The position numbers were made by a program, and so were the translations under genes. Shown here piece by piece: positions 1-6,023 of a stretch of 16,289 nucleotides of DNA (the first letter of the stretch is position 1; each line of letters starts with the position of its first letter). The DNA comes from Dehalococcoidia bacterium (lineage in GTDB: Bacteria; Chloroflexota; Dehalococcoidia; Dehalococcoidales; RBG-16-60-22), in the NCBI GenBank assembly GCA_030613665.1, contig JAUWLN010000021.1, positions 1-16,289 of the forward strand. Direction: 5' to 3'. The notes beneath the pieces are model-generated. The model was not told the DNA's origin. It did not search any database and saw only the letters and a list, made by a program, of their open reading frames with translations.

Positions 1-58
1 CTTCCAAGGCCACCCTGGCTTTGAACGATGGGCTGTGTTTCCTCCGGTTCTGTTTCAT
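1..58 (-). CDS. IS3-family transposase OrfA, N-terminal fragment (runs off the left edge)
   Basis: Nineteen codons are visible, giving MKQNRRKHSPSFKARVALE. This closely matches the start of IS3-family OrfA proteins, whose basic N-terminus followed by SPEFKAKVALEA opens the helix-turn-helix DNA-binding domain. The ATG at 58-56 follows AAGGAG with a 6-nt spacer, which settles the start. In this family OrfA binds the element ends, and the active DDE transposase is made by frameshifting into orfB, which lies outside the window. Only 58 bp are present, so activity cannot be judged. The identification rests on the N-terminal motif plus the IS terminus, promoter and ribosome binding site at the expected places. 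Confidence 0.78.
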   Translation of the reverse strand, partial: MKQNRRKHSPSFKARVALE

Positions 59-83
59 GTCCTGCTCCTTCTCTTCTTTTCTT

Positions 84-112
84 ATTTTAGGAGCAGAACC
101 CAACCTTAACAA
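84..112 (-). promoter_or_regulatory. Candidate promoter of the IS transposase
   Basis: On the minus strand a -35 box TTGTTA (112-107) and a -10 box TAAAAT (89-84) are separated by 17 bp, the optimal spacing. Transcription would begin near 77, leaving a leader of about 20 nt that contains the AAGGAG ribosome binding site of orfA. The promoter lies wholly inside the element. Confidence 0.6.
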
Positions 113-139
113 CCTGTCCGAATTTCGGGGACCACCTCA
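113..139 (-). repeat. Terminal sequence (inverted-repeat end) of the IS3-family element
   Basis: The outermost bases, minus strand from 139, begin TGAGGTGGTCCCC and continue into an 11-bp odd palindrome, CCGAAATTCGG. TGA-G-T-G-x-CCCC with a following GGACA is a recognisable IS3-family end pattern. The matching right-hand repeat is outside the window, so the exact repeat length is not known. Confidence 0.6.
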
Positions 140-458
140 TACACCCAATTTGGCTAGCATTCATAACATTATATCTCTGATATTAGGTTATCAGCCATTT
201 TCAACAGCGGTTAGTAACGAATTTATATGTGGGAATCCGCTAGATCCCTGGAATGAACGTAAATTGGAGGCTTATCCGAGGCATAGACGTGTTTTCACAG
301 CTGCCGCATTGAAGAAGTTATTTGAATTTCATGGGTTCAAAGTAGTGAAATTAACAGGCATAGGCTTACATCCATTACCGTTGATTGTATCAAAATACTT
401 TAAATGGGCAAGGTATTCGCTCTATCTAACAATAAAGGCAAAGAAGTGTAAATTGTAA
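140..458 (+). pseudogene. C-terminal remnant of a class I SAM-dependent methyltransferase, interrupted by an IS
   Basis: The readable protein runs from TPNLASIHN to KCKL, about 106 residues. TPN followed by a variable linker, PFSTAVS, GNP and HRRVFTAAALKKLFEFHGFKVVK is the typical end of methyltransferase type 11/12 proteins, in which STPN closes the last strands of the Rossmann-like core. The N-terminal SAM-binding part (GxGxG, acidic loop) is missing because an IS3-family end abuts at 139/140. The host sequence starts with the third base of the codon before TPN, as expected if a Ser codon was split. The open frame that continues upstream to the window edge is only antisense IS sequence. The region is clearly AT-richer than the operon next door. 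Substrate unknown; such enzymes often modify glycans or lipids. Confidence 0.75.
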
Positions 459-490
459 ATTTAGGAAGATAGAGTATAATGAACTTTGAA

Positions 491-514
491 AGGAGGCACG
501 CTGCTTCCTTTTTT
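491..514 (+). terminator. Rho-independent terminator after the methyltransferase remnant
   Basis: An 8-bp stem, AGGAGGCA (491-498) with TGCTTCCT (502-509) including one G-T pair, closes a 3-nt CGC loop and is followed by a run of T to 514. It lies 33 nt after the methyltransferase stop. Read on the minus strand, the stem keeps one A-C mismatch and is followed by only three T, so it would be at best a weak terminator for the converging hdr operon ending at 548. The rest of 459-547 shows nothing else. Confidence 0.75.
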
Positions 515-547
515 ATATACCGTTCTAAATGAAGGATAAAGCCGCCC

Positions 548-2212
548 TTATTTCCCCACGTGGTGGGCGGTGAGCTGCCTTTCCCGCACCTCGGGATTGG
601 CGTAGTCAGGCAGGAGCATCGGGGCTACCCGGTCGGTGACAATGCCTGATTTTTCCAGCTCCTGGTTATAATCTTTAACATGCTGCAGTGACAACCTGCC
701 GTCTTTGGCTTTATCCCGGGCATAGCCCGCCGCGCTCTCCCCGGCAATGCGCCCGAAAACGACGACGTCCAGCAAAGAATTGCCCATCAGGCGGTTTTCA
801 CCGTGCACGCCGCCGCTGACCTCCCCGGCGATGAAAAGCCCCGGTATGGATGTCTCCCCGCGGGCATTGTATTCCAGCCCGCCGTTCTGGTAGTGGAGGG
901 TGGGGTAGACCAGCATCGGTTCCCTGGCAATATCAATGCCGAACCGCCGGTACATGATGAACTTGCCCGGAAACTCCCTCTCCACCGCGCCTTCCTCCAT
1001 CAATACATCTACCATGGGCGAATCAAGCCATACGCCCAGCTTTCCGGTGGGCGTGGGAACGCCCTTGCCTCTTTCCAGGCACTCCCTGATGATGGCGGCC
1101 GTTTCCACATCCCTCGGCTCGCGCTCGTTGACGAACTGCTCCCCATCGATGTTGACGATATTCGCCCCCGCTCCCCGGAATTTCTCCGTGATGAGGAGGC
1201 CCTCAACCTGCTCGGGATAGACGGCGCCGGTGGGGTGATACTGGACGGTATGCAATAGCTTGAGGTTCACGCCCGCGCGGTAGCCCAGGACAATGCCGTC
1301 GGCCGTGGCCCCGTAATGATTGGTGGTCATAAATCCCTGAACATGCAGTCGCCCGCAGCCGCCGGTAGCCATAATGGTCGCCCTGGCCTTGACCACAAGG
1401 TATTCTTCCGTCTCCAGGTTGTAAAGTATGGCGCCGGCGCAGTGCCCGTGCTCATTCAAAATTAGCTCTATGGCGGGCGAAAACTCAAGCACGGTGATAT
1501 TCTCCCGGTTGCGTGCTTCATCCCGGATGGTGCGCATTATCTCGGCGCCCGTTATATCCCCGCAGAAATGCATCCGTTTCCGACTGGTCCCACCGCCGTG
1601 CATGGAGTGCAACCTGCCATCGGGGAATTTGGCGAACATCACCCCGAGGTTCTCCAGCCACCTGATTGCATCCGGTGCCTCGGCGACCAGCGTCTGGGCC
1701 AGTTCCGGCTCGTTTTTAAAGTGGCCGCCGCCGACCGTATCCAGGTAATGAACGCACGGCGAGTCTTTTTCCGTTTTGGTGGCTGCCTGAATGCCACCCT
1801 CGGCCATCATGGTGTTGGCGTCACCGTGACGAAGCTTGGTGGCCAGTATAATCCTGGCACCGTTTTGCTCGGCAAGCATAGCCGCCGCAGTCCCGGCGCC
1901 ACCACCACCTATTATCAGGATATCGGTCTCCATATCAACGCGGGAGAGCCCGATAGAATCCGGATTTGCCCGACTTCCTGCCTCCAGTAAATCGGCAAAC
2001 TCGTGGGCAATCCGGTAGCCTTTGTTCGGCCCCACCTTCAGCTCCCGCCGCCCTTCTTCTTTATAATCGGGATGGTACTTTTTCAGTATATCCTCGGCCT
2101 CATCCAAAGACATGCGGGGGAATTCCTCTCCCCGTTTCTTCCGCGCCAGCCGCTCCGGCCTGGTTTTCTCCACCGCTTTGATGAGGTCTTTAAGTTCTTC
2201 AATATATGGCAT
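548..2212 (-). CDS. Fumarate reductase/succinate dehydrogenase-type flavoprotein (TfrA-like)
   Basis: This 554-residue FAD protein belongs to the SdhA/FrdA/L-aspartate oxidase family, which interconverts fumarate and succinate or oxidises related dicarboxylates. The FAD Rossmann motif GGGGAG is at 102-107. Active-site signatures are QYHPTG (324-329), EPRDVE (365-370, with the catalytic-type Arg 367), HYQNGG (440-445) and GEVSGGVHGENRLMGNSLLD (463-482). The residue that would be the covalent-FAD histidine is Asn 133 (ANTMMAEGG), so FAD is probably non-covalent, as in aspartate oxidase. Two oddities stand out: about 95 extra residues precede the flavin domain, and only about 65 follow the GNSLL loop, so the usual C-terminal helical domain is largely absent. 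No membrane-anchor gene is nearby. The ATG follows AGGAG, 9 nt after the sdhB-like stop. Last gene of the operon. Fumarate reductase is the best guess; another dicarboxylate or a redox-inverted role is possible. Confidence 0.85.
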   Translation of the reverse strand: MPYIEELKDLIKAVEKTRPERLARKKRGEEFPRMSLDEAEDILKKYHPDYKEEGRRELKVGPNKGYRIAHEFADLLEAGSRANPDSIGLSRVDMETDILIIGGGGAGTAAAMLAEQNGARIILATKLRHGDANTMMAEGGIQAATKTEKDSPCVHYLDTVGGGHFKNEPELAQTLVAEAPDAIRWLENLGVMFAKFPDGRLHSMHGGGTSRKRMHFCGDITGAEIMRTIRDEARNRENITVLEFSPAIELILNEHGHCAGAILYNLETEEYLVVKARATIMATGGCGRLHVQGFMTTNHYGATADGIVLGYRAGVNLKLLHTVQYHPTGAVYPEQVEGLLITEKFRGAGANIVNIDGEQFVNEREPRDVETAAIIRECLERGKGVPTPTGKLGVWLDSPMVDVLMEEGAVEREFPGKFIMYRRFGIDIAREPMLVYPTLHYQNGGLEYNARGETSIPGLFIAGEVSGGVHGENRLMGNSLLDVVVFGRIAGESAAGYARDKAKDGRLSLQHVKDYNQELEKSGIVTDRVAPMLLPDYANPEVRERQLTAHHVGK

Positions 2213-2221
2213 TCTCGTCTC

Positions 2222-2995
2222 CTAGAGGTAATCACGCCTGACCGGCGTCCAGTCCTCAGCAGCCATTTCCGGCTCGATTTCCCGGTCCTTGTATATTTCC
2301 CTGAGCTGCTTGACATCGGACTTCATAAGCTTTTCCAGCGCCTGCCGGCACTCTTCGCTTTTCGCCGCGTCTACCGCCTCGTTCAGGTGCTCTGCCCGCG
2401 GTGCAATCTTACTCCCGTAGATTCTCCGCGCCAGCTGCATGATGTGATATTGAGGTAATTCCCCCATGCAGCGGCTGACACAGAGGCCACACTGGATGCA
2501 ACTGAAGGAAAGGGTGGCCGCCTTCTCGATATTGCCCTGCTTCACCGCCGAGATAACGTCCATCACCTCGACGTCCATCGGACAAGCCTTGGTGCAGCTA
2601 TTACAAGCGATGCAGCGAAACACCTCGGGGTACAGTTTGAATATTTCCTCGGGATTGGCGGAAAGCTTCTCAAAGTCGTAGCTGGCTCGATTCGCCGGGT
2701 AAAACGGTATCTGCGTCAGGTACATATCTGGCTCCACCACCGTCTGGCAGGCCAGCCCGACGCGAATGTGGTAATCTCCCGGCTTGCGGTAGACGGTAGC
2801 GCAAGCACCGCAAATGCCACCCCGGCAGCCGCAGCCGCGAATAAACCGGTAGCCAGCGTACTCAAGTGCCTTCATGATGGTGAGTGTTTCCGGCACCAGG
2901 TACTTTTTGCCCATCACATAGACCGGAATGAGCTTCGTCTTCTCTGTTTCCGTATTTTTTTCGCTGCCGGTCTTTTTTTGCCCTTTATCCGCCAT
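2222..2995 (-). CDS. SdhB/FrdB/TfrB-type iron-sulfur subunit
   Basis: The 257-residue electron-transfer subunit pairs with the downstream flavoprotein. A plant-type ferredoxin domain (about 20-100) has the [2Fe-2S] ligands C55, C57, C62, C65 and C83, in GCGCRGGICGAC plus LAC. A C-terminal alpha-helical ferredoxin domain has two complete CxxCxxCxxxC sets, C128/131/134/138 and C166/169/172/176. Respiratory SdhB has a [3Fe-4S] second site (C-x5-C-x3-CP); here an extra Cys makes it look like [4Fe-4S], as in HdrC and TfrB. The Lys/Glu-rich N-terminus (2-20) is probably disordered. I chose the ATG at 2995 because GGAG stands 6 nt before it; an in-frame TTG at 3022 lies inside the end of the previous gene and has no good site. 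It lies 16 nt after hdrB (b) and 9 nt before the flavoprotein. Confidence 0.86.
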   Translation of the reverse strand: MADKGQKKTGSEKNTETEKTKLIPVYVMGKKYLVPETLTIMKALEYAGYRFIRGCGCRGGICGACATVYRKPGDYHIRVGLACQTVVEPDMYLTQIPFYPANRASYDFEKLSANPEEIFKLYPEVFRCIACNSCTKACPMDVEVMDVISAVKQGNIEKAATLSFSCIQCGLCVSRCMGELPQYHIMQLARRIYGSKIAPRAEHLNEAVDAAKSEECRQALEKLMKSDVKQLREIYKDREIEPEMAAEDWTPVRRDYL

Positions 2996-3011
2996 AGTAA
3001 TCTCCGTTCGA

Positions 3012-3887
3012 TTATAACCCAAGAGAGGTCAGCAGACCAGAAGGTGAAATCAAATGCCTTTTCAGCCAGGACCTGGCTTCCGCTATTCCCAGGGCCAGCC
3101 CGATAAGCTCGGTGAAATAGAAGACGGGTAGTTTTTTCCCATCCACGCCGGTCTGCCGCATTTCCAGGTTGGCGTGGCACAGCGGACAGGCGGTGACCAT
3201 TGCCTCCGCGCCAGCCCGTCCTGCCATCTCGGCAAGCTCGCTCACCAGCCGGCCGGCGATTTCCCTCTTGCTCAATGACAGGCTGCCGCCGCAGCAGTCC
3301 ACCTTGCCCGACCAGTCTCTGGCCTCGGCGCCCAGGGTATTAAGCAAATCATCCAGGCACTGCGGGTTTTCCGGGTCGTCAAAGGCAACCAGTTCCGGAG
3401 GTCTGACCAGGTAGCAACCGTAATAGGCGGCCAGTTTCAAGCCCTTCAGCGGTTTCACCACTTTGCTCTTCAGGTCCTCCAGGCCGATTTCGTTGACGAT
3501 TATGTCAAGCAGGTGCCTGACACCGTGTTTGGCCTGATAGGACAGGGACATCACGCTGCTGAGCTCCTCCCTTAACCGGTCATCGTTCTGCATCTCATGA
3601 TGTGCGTTTCTCAGCCTTATATAACACGCCGGGCAGGCGACCGCAATGTCCATCCCCATCTCTTCGGCCAGCGCCAGGTTCCTTCCGGCAAGGGTCCTGG
3701 CCAGTTGCCGGCTGGTACTGTGTCCGGAAGACGCCCCGCAGCAGCTCCAGTCGGGAAGCTCCGCCAGCTCAATCCCGAGGTGGGAGCAGACCGCGCGCAC
3801 AGACTGGCCATATTCCCTGGCTGTAGCCTCCAGGGAACAGCCGGGATAATAGGCATACTTCAAACCTGTCGCCGCCGACTGACTCAT
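3012..3887 (-). CDS. hdrB: HdrB-like protein with two CCG domains (copy b)
   Basis: This 291-residue soluble protein has two cysteine-rich CCG domains. In HdrB these bind two non-cubane [4Fe-4S] clusters that reduce a disulfide. Every ligand is present: C17, C49, C50, C85, C88 (PGC, SCCG, CPAC) and C158, C198, C199, C234, C237 (YGC, DCCG, CPLC). Length matches HdrB (about 290-300). The ATG overlaps the TGA of hdrC (b) by 4 nt, which suggests translational coupling. Because the sdhBA-like genes follow at once, this protein together with the next subunit equals methanogen TfrB (SdhB half plus CCG half) divided into two polypeptides. It could therefore link the Hdr complex to the fumarate site rather than reduce CoM-S-S-CoB. 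The electron acceptor is unproven. Confidence 0.87.
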   Translation of the reverse strand: MSQSAATGLKYAYYPGCSLEATAREYGQSVRAVCSHLGIELAELPDWSCCGASSGHSTSRQLARTLAGRNLALAEEMGMDIAVACPACYIRLRNAHHEMQNDDRLREELSSVMSLSYQAKHGVRHLLDIIVNEIGLEDLKSKVVKPLKGLKLAAYYGCYLVRPPELVAFDDPENPQCLDDLLNTLGAEARDWSGKVDCCGGSLSLSKREIAGRLVSELAEMAGRAGAEAMVTACPLCHANLEMRQTGVDGKKLPVFYFTELIGLALGIAEARSWLKRHLISPSGLLTSLGL

Positions 3888-4438
3888 TTTTCCGCTCTCC
3901 GGAAAATGTCTCTCACGTTCTTTATTTCCTTGAAGCGCTCCGGGAGCAACTTCAATTTACCCTTCTTCAGCATCTTGATTCCCAAAGGCAAGTCACTGAA
4001 CAGGTCCCTCGTCTTAAGTTTGAGCTTTATAATCAAGGACAGTTCGTGCTGTCTTCCCCACTGCTCTATGTTTCCCAGGAAAATGCGGTGAAAATCAGCC
4101 ACAGCGCGCTCTTTCGCCAGCCCCTCACGCAGCGATGTCTCACGCAGGACATCCATCATTCCCACCAGGTCGACTTCATTCGGGCATCTGGTGGCACAGG
4201 TCTGGCAGTCGGCGCAGACCCATATCGTGGAACTGGTCAATACCTCCTGTCGGAGGCCCATCTGTACCATCCGGACAATCTGGTGCGGAAGGTAGTCCAT
4301 GGCAAAAGCCGACGGACAGCCCAGGCTGCAGGTAAGGCACTGGTAACAGCGGTCGATTTCAGCACCGCTTTCTTTTTTTACCTGCTCGCCAAAACGGCGG
4401 TCGAGCTCCGCTCTGCCTTCTTTATTTATATATTGCAT
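3884..4438 (-). CDS. hdrC: HdrC-like ferredoxin protein (copy b)
   Basis: The 184-residue protein has two classic cubane cluster motifs, C31/34/37/41 (CYQCLTCSLGCP) and C75/78/81/85 (CADCQTCATRCP), with the FAMDYLPHQIVRMVQMG helix between them that is typical of HdrC. HdrC relays electrons from HdrA to HdrB. About 95 residues after the second motif form a Lys-rich tail (LKTRDLF to RRAEK) that the other HdrC copy lacks; it could dock to a different partner. The ATG lies 4 nt after the stop of the FrhB-like gene with a weak GGGGTG site, and the 3' end overlaps hdrB (b) by 4 nt. No membrane segments are seen, so this is the soluble HdrC type, not the HdrE-linked HdrD/HdrE arrangement. Confidence 0.86.
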   Translation of the reverse strand: MQYINKEGRAELDRRFGEQVKKESGAEIDRCYQCLTCSLGCPSAFAMDYLPHQIVRMVQMGLRQEVLTSSTIWVCADCQTCATRCPNEVDLVGMMDVLRETSLREGLAKERAVADFHRIFLGNIEQWGRQHELSLIIKLKLKTRDLFSDLPLGIKMLKKGKLKLLPERFKEIKNVRDIFRRAEK

Positions 4439-4442
4439 AGGG

Positions 4443-5564
4443 CTACACCCCGATATTGGGCAGTTCCTCCTCCTTGAATGTGGTCACGGGCAGTTCTTCT
4501 TCCAGGCTCCTGCCCGGCACGTAATCGAAGAGCTTCTGCACCTCGTATCCCACCAGGCGGAAGATATCGGATACGGGAACATCGTTAGGGCAGGCTTCGG
4601 TGCATAGTCCGCAGCCGACACAGGAAGCCACCATGTGGTTGAGTCGGGTCAGGTGAAAAAGCAATGTATCATTGGGCATGCGGAGGGCGCCTTTTCGCTT
4701 TGCCCAGCCCAGGTACTTTTCGGCCTCGAATTCAAATACCGGAGAGTCGAAGAAACATTCCTTGCAGTAGCAGAGCGGGCAGGCCGTCTTGCAGTTGTGG
4801 CAGTTGACGCAGGTGGCCAGCGTGGCCATCATTTTATCCAGCCCCCTTACCTCTTCCCGGGTCTGTTTCAGCAGCTCTTCCCTCTTCTTCGCCCTTTCCG
4901 CGATGAGCCCTGATACGGCCGACTCCCTCTCTGCGGCTTTTGCTTCCTCAAGGCCCAGCTCCTGAATTACCCGCTCTCCTTCCGGCGTACCGGCCACCAG
5001 CAAAATCTCTTTATCAGGGTTAGCGCCGAGCAGGCCGAGGGTAAGGTCGGCGCACATGGGGACAGGATATTCACACATCCGGCAGGCCTTGCGGAGCATA
5101 GGGTCGTCTTTGCTTTCTCGAACCCGTTTCAGGAAATCTTCAGTCGGTGATGAGCTTTCGCCGACGAATTTTCCGTAGTCAGCAACGGAATAGGTACCGT
5201 GGCAGTCAATGCCAATCAGCAGCAGTTTATCCAGCGATGCCTGCTTGAGCTTCACCAGCTCGACCAGCGCCCTGAGCTCGCAGGGACGCAGCACCACGCC
5301 CAGTCGGTCCGGACTGGATGATACCATGGTAATCCTGGAGACGAGGCGGGCGGCGTTCACCGGCATCACCGGCGCCAGCGGGTTGGCCGCTTGAACCTGC
5401 TCCGGGCTGCTTACAATGGTCGGCACCACATTATCACCGGTGGGCAGTTCCAGCGGCACCAGCAGCGCATCGACCAACTTCTTCTCCAGGAGGCTGGCCA
5501 GGAACTGCCGAATCGCCCCGAGTGCCCCCTGGTTTCCGATAGGTATAGTTGCGTATTTCTCCAT
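4443..5564 (-). CDS. FrhB/FdhB-family flavin and iron-sulfur oxidoreductase subunit
   Basis: The 373-residue protein resembles the coenzyme F420 hydrogenase/dehydrogenase beta-subunit family (FrhB, FdhB, FpoF). Members hold FAD and an iron-sulfur site and exchange electrons with F420, or in relatives with other carriers. The family-like RPCELRALVEL is at 93-103 and a CRMCEYPVPMC site at 161-171. The C-terminal half adds a Cys-rich cluster region at 252-270 (C252, 255, 258, 262, 265, 267, 270) and a ferredoxin motif CVGCGLCTEACP (C315, 318, 321, 325). A charged, probably helical linker (205-240) joins the halves. It follows mvhD by 9 nt. In methanogens FdhB hands electrons to HdrA through an MvhD/FlpD protein, so this is a plausible input subunit. 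Whether the substrate is F420H2, NADH or ferredoxin cannot be read from the sequence. Confidence 0.75.
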   Translation of the reverse strand: MEKYATIPIGNQGALGAIRQFLASLLEKKLVDALLVPLELPTGDNVVPTIVSSPEQVQAANPLAPVMPVNAARLVSRITMVSSSPDRLGVVLRPCELRALVELVKLKQASLDKLLLIGIDCHGTYSVADYGKFVGESSSPTEDFLKRVRESKDDPMLRKACRMCEYPVPMCADLTLGLLGANPDKEILLVAGTPEGERVIQELGLEEAKAAERESAVSGLIAERAKKREELLKQTREEVRGLDKMMATLATCVNCHNCKTACPLCYCKECFFDSPVFEFEAEKYLGWAKRKGALRMPNDTLLFHLTRLNHMVASCVGCGLCTEACPNDVPVSDIFRLVGYEVQKLFDYVPGRSLEEELPVTTFKEEELPNIGV

Positions 5565-5573
5565 CTCTATTCC

Positions 5574-6005
5574 TTAAATAGACCAGTCTTTGCCTAAGGG
5601 ATTCGGCCCCAGTTTTTTAATCGATTCGGTAACTTCATTCATGGTCCGGGCGAACTTGGGGCCTTCGGCGGCGCTTATCCATCTTATCCATACCCTGTCG
5701 TCCTCAATGCCCAGAGTATCCAGCATGGTCTTCAGTATGGCCATTCTCCTTCTCGCTTTATAGTTTCCGGAAACATAGTGGCAGTCACCGGGAGGACATC
5801 CCCCCACGATAACGCCATCAGCCCCGCCGAGCAGCGCTCTCAGAATATAGACCGGGTCCACCGACCCGCTGCACATGGTTCTTATGGGGCGGATATTGGC
5901 CGGGTACTGCATCCTGAGCGTGCCTGCGAGGTCGGCAGCGGTTGCCGTACACCAGTTACAGAAGAAGCCCACGATTACCGGCTCAAACTCGTTTTCCTCG
6001 GCCAC
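5574..6005 (-). CDS. mvhD: MvhD/FlpD-like [2Fe-2S] hydrogenase-delta-type subunit
   Basis: This compact 143-residue protein is the full length expected for MvhD, the connector that passes electrons from a hydrogenase or formate dehydrogenase to HdrA. It begins FEPVIVGFFCNWC and carries the five conserved cysteines C16, C19, C45 (MCSG), C70 and C75 (GGCPPGDCHY), which hold the [2Fe-2S] cluster. The start is GTG at 6005, supported by a strong AAGGAGGT 6 nt upstream. It sits between the fused double HdrA and the FrhB-like gene, the position expected of a bridge between the two. No hydrogenase large or small subunit is in the window, so the electron source is not H2 from this operon. Confidence 0.9.
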   Translation of the reverse strand: MAEENEFEPVIVGFFCNWCTATAADLAGTLRMQYPANIRPIRTMCSGSVDPVYILRALLGGADGVIVGGCPPGDCHYVSGNYKARRRMAILKTMLDTLGIEDDRVWIRWISAAEGPKFARTMNEVTESIKKLGPNPLGKDWSI

Positions 6006-6023
6006 TTTGCTACCTCCTTATTA

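Larger units (their letters stand above)
1..139 (-). mobile_element. IS3-family insertion sequence, terminal part only
   Basis: This is the orfA-proximal end of an IS3-family element whose remainder lies beyond the left edge. The first codons of an orfA transposase gene lie at 58-1 on the minus strand, behind a good promoter and ribosome binding site. The outer end reads TGAGGTGGTCCCC on the minus strand from position 139 inward. That fits the TG...CA ends of IS3 elements, and it lies about 80 bp from orfA, a normal spacing. At exactly 139/140 the sequence changes from IS-like to methyltransferase coding sequence. The other terminus, orfB and the target duplication cannot be seen, so the subgroup and whether the copy is complete are unknown. 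Confidence 0.8.

Noticed and set aside
21..458. A 145-residue plus-strand open frame read as one intact protein
   Set aside because: Bases 1-139 are the antisense of an IS3-family end (orfA start, promoter and terminus). Only 140-458 is methyltransferase sequence, so the frame is a chance fusion.
2222..3022. A longer SdhB-like protein starting at TTG 3022
   Set aside because: The ATG at 2995 has GGAG at 6 nt, whereas the TTG lies inside the end of hdrB(b) without a good ribosome site, and the nine extra residues resemble nothing in the family.
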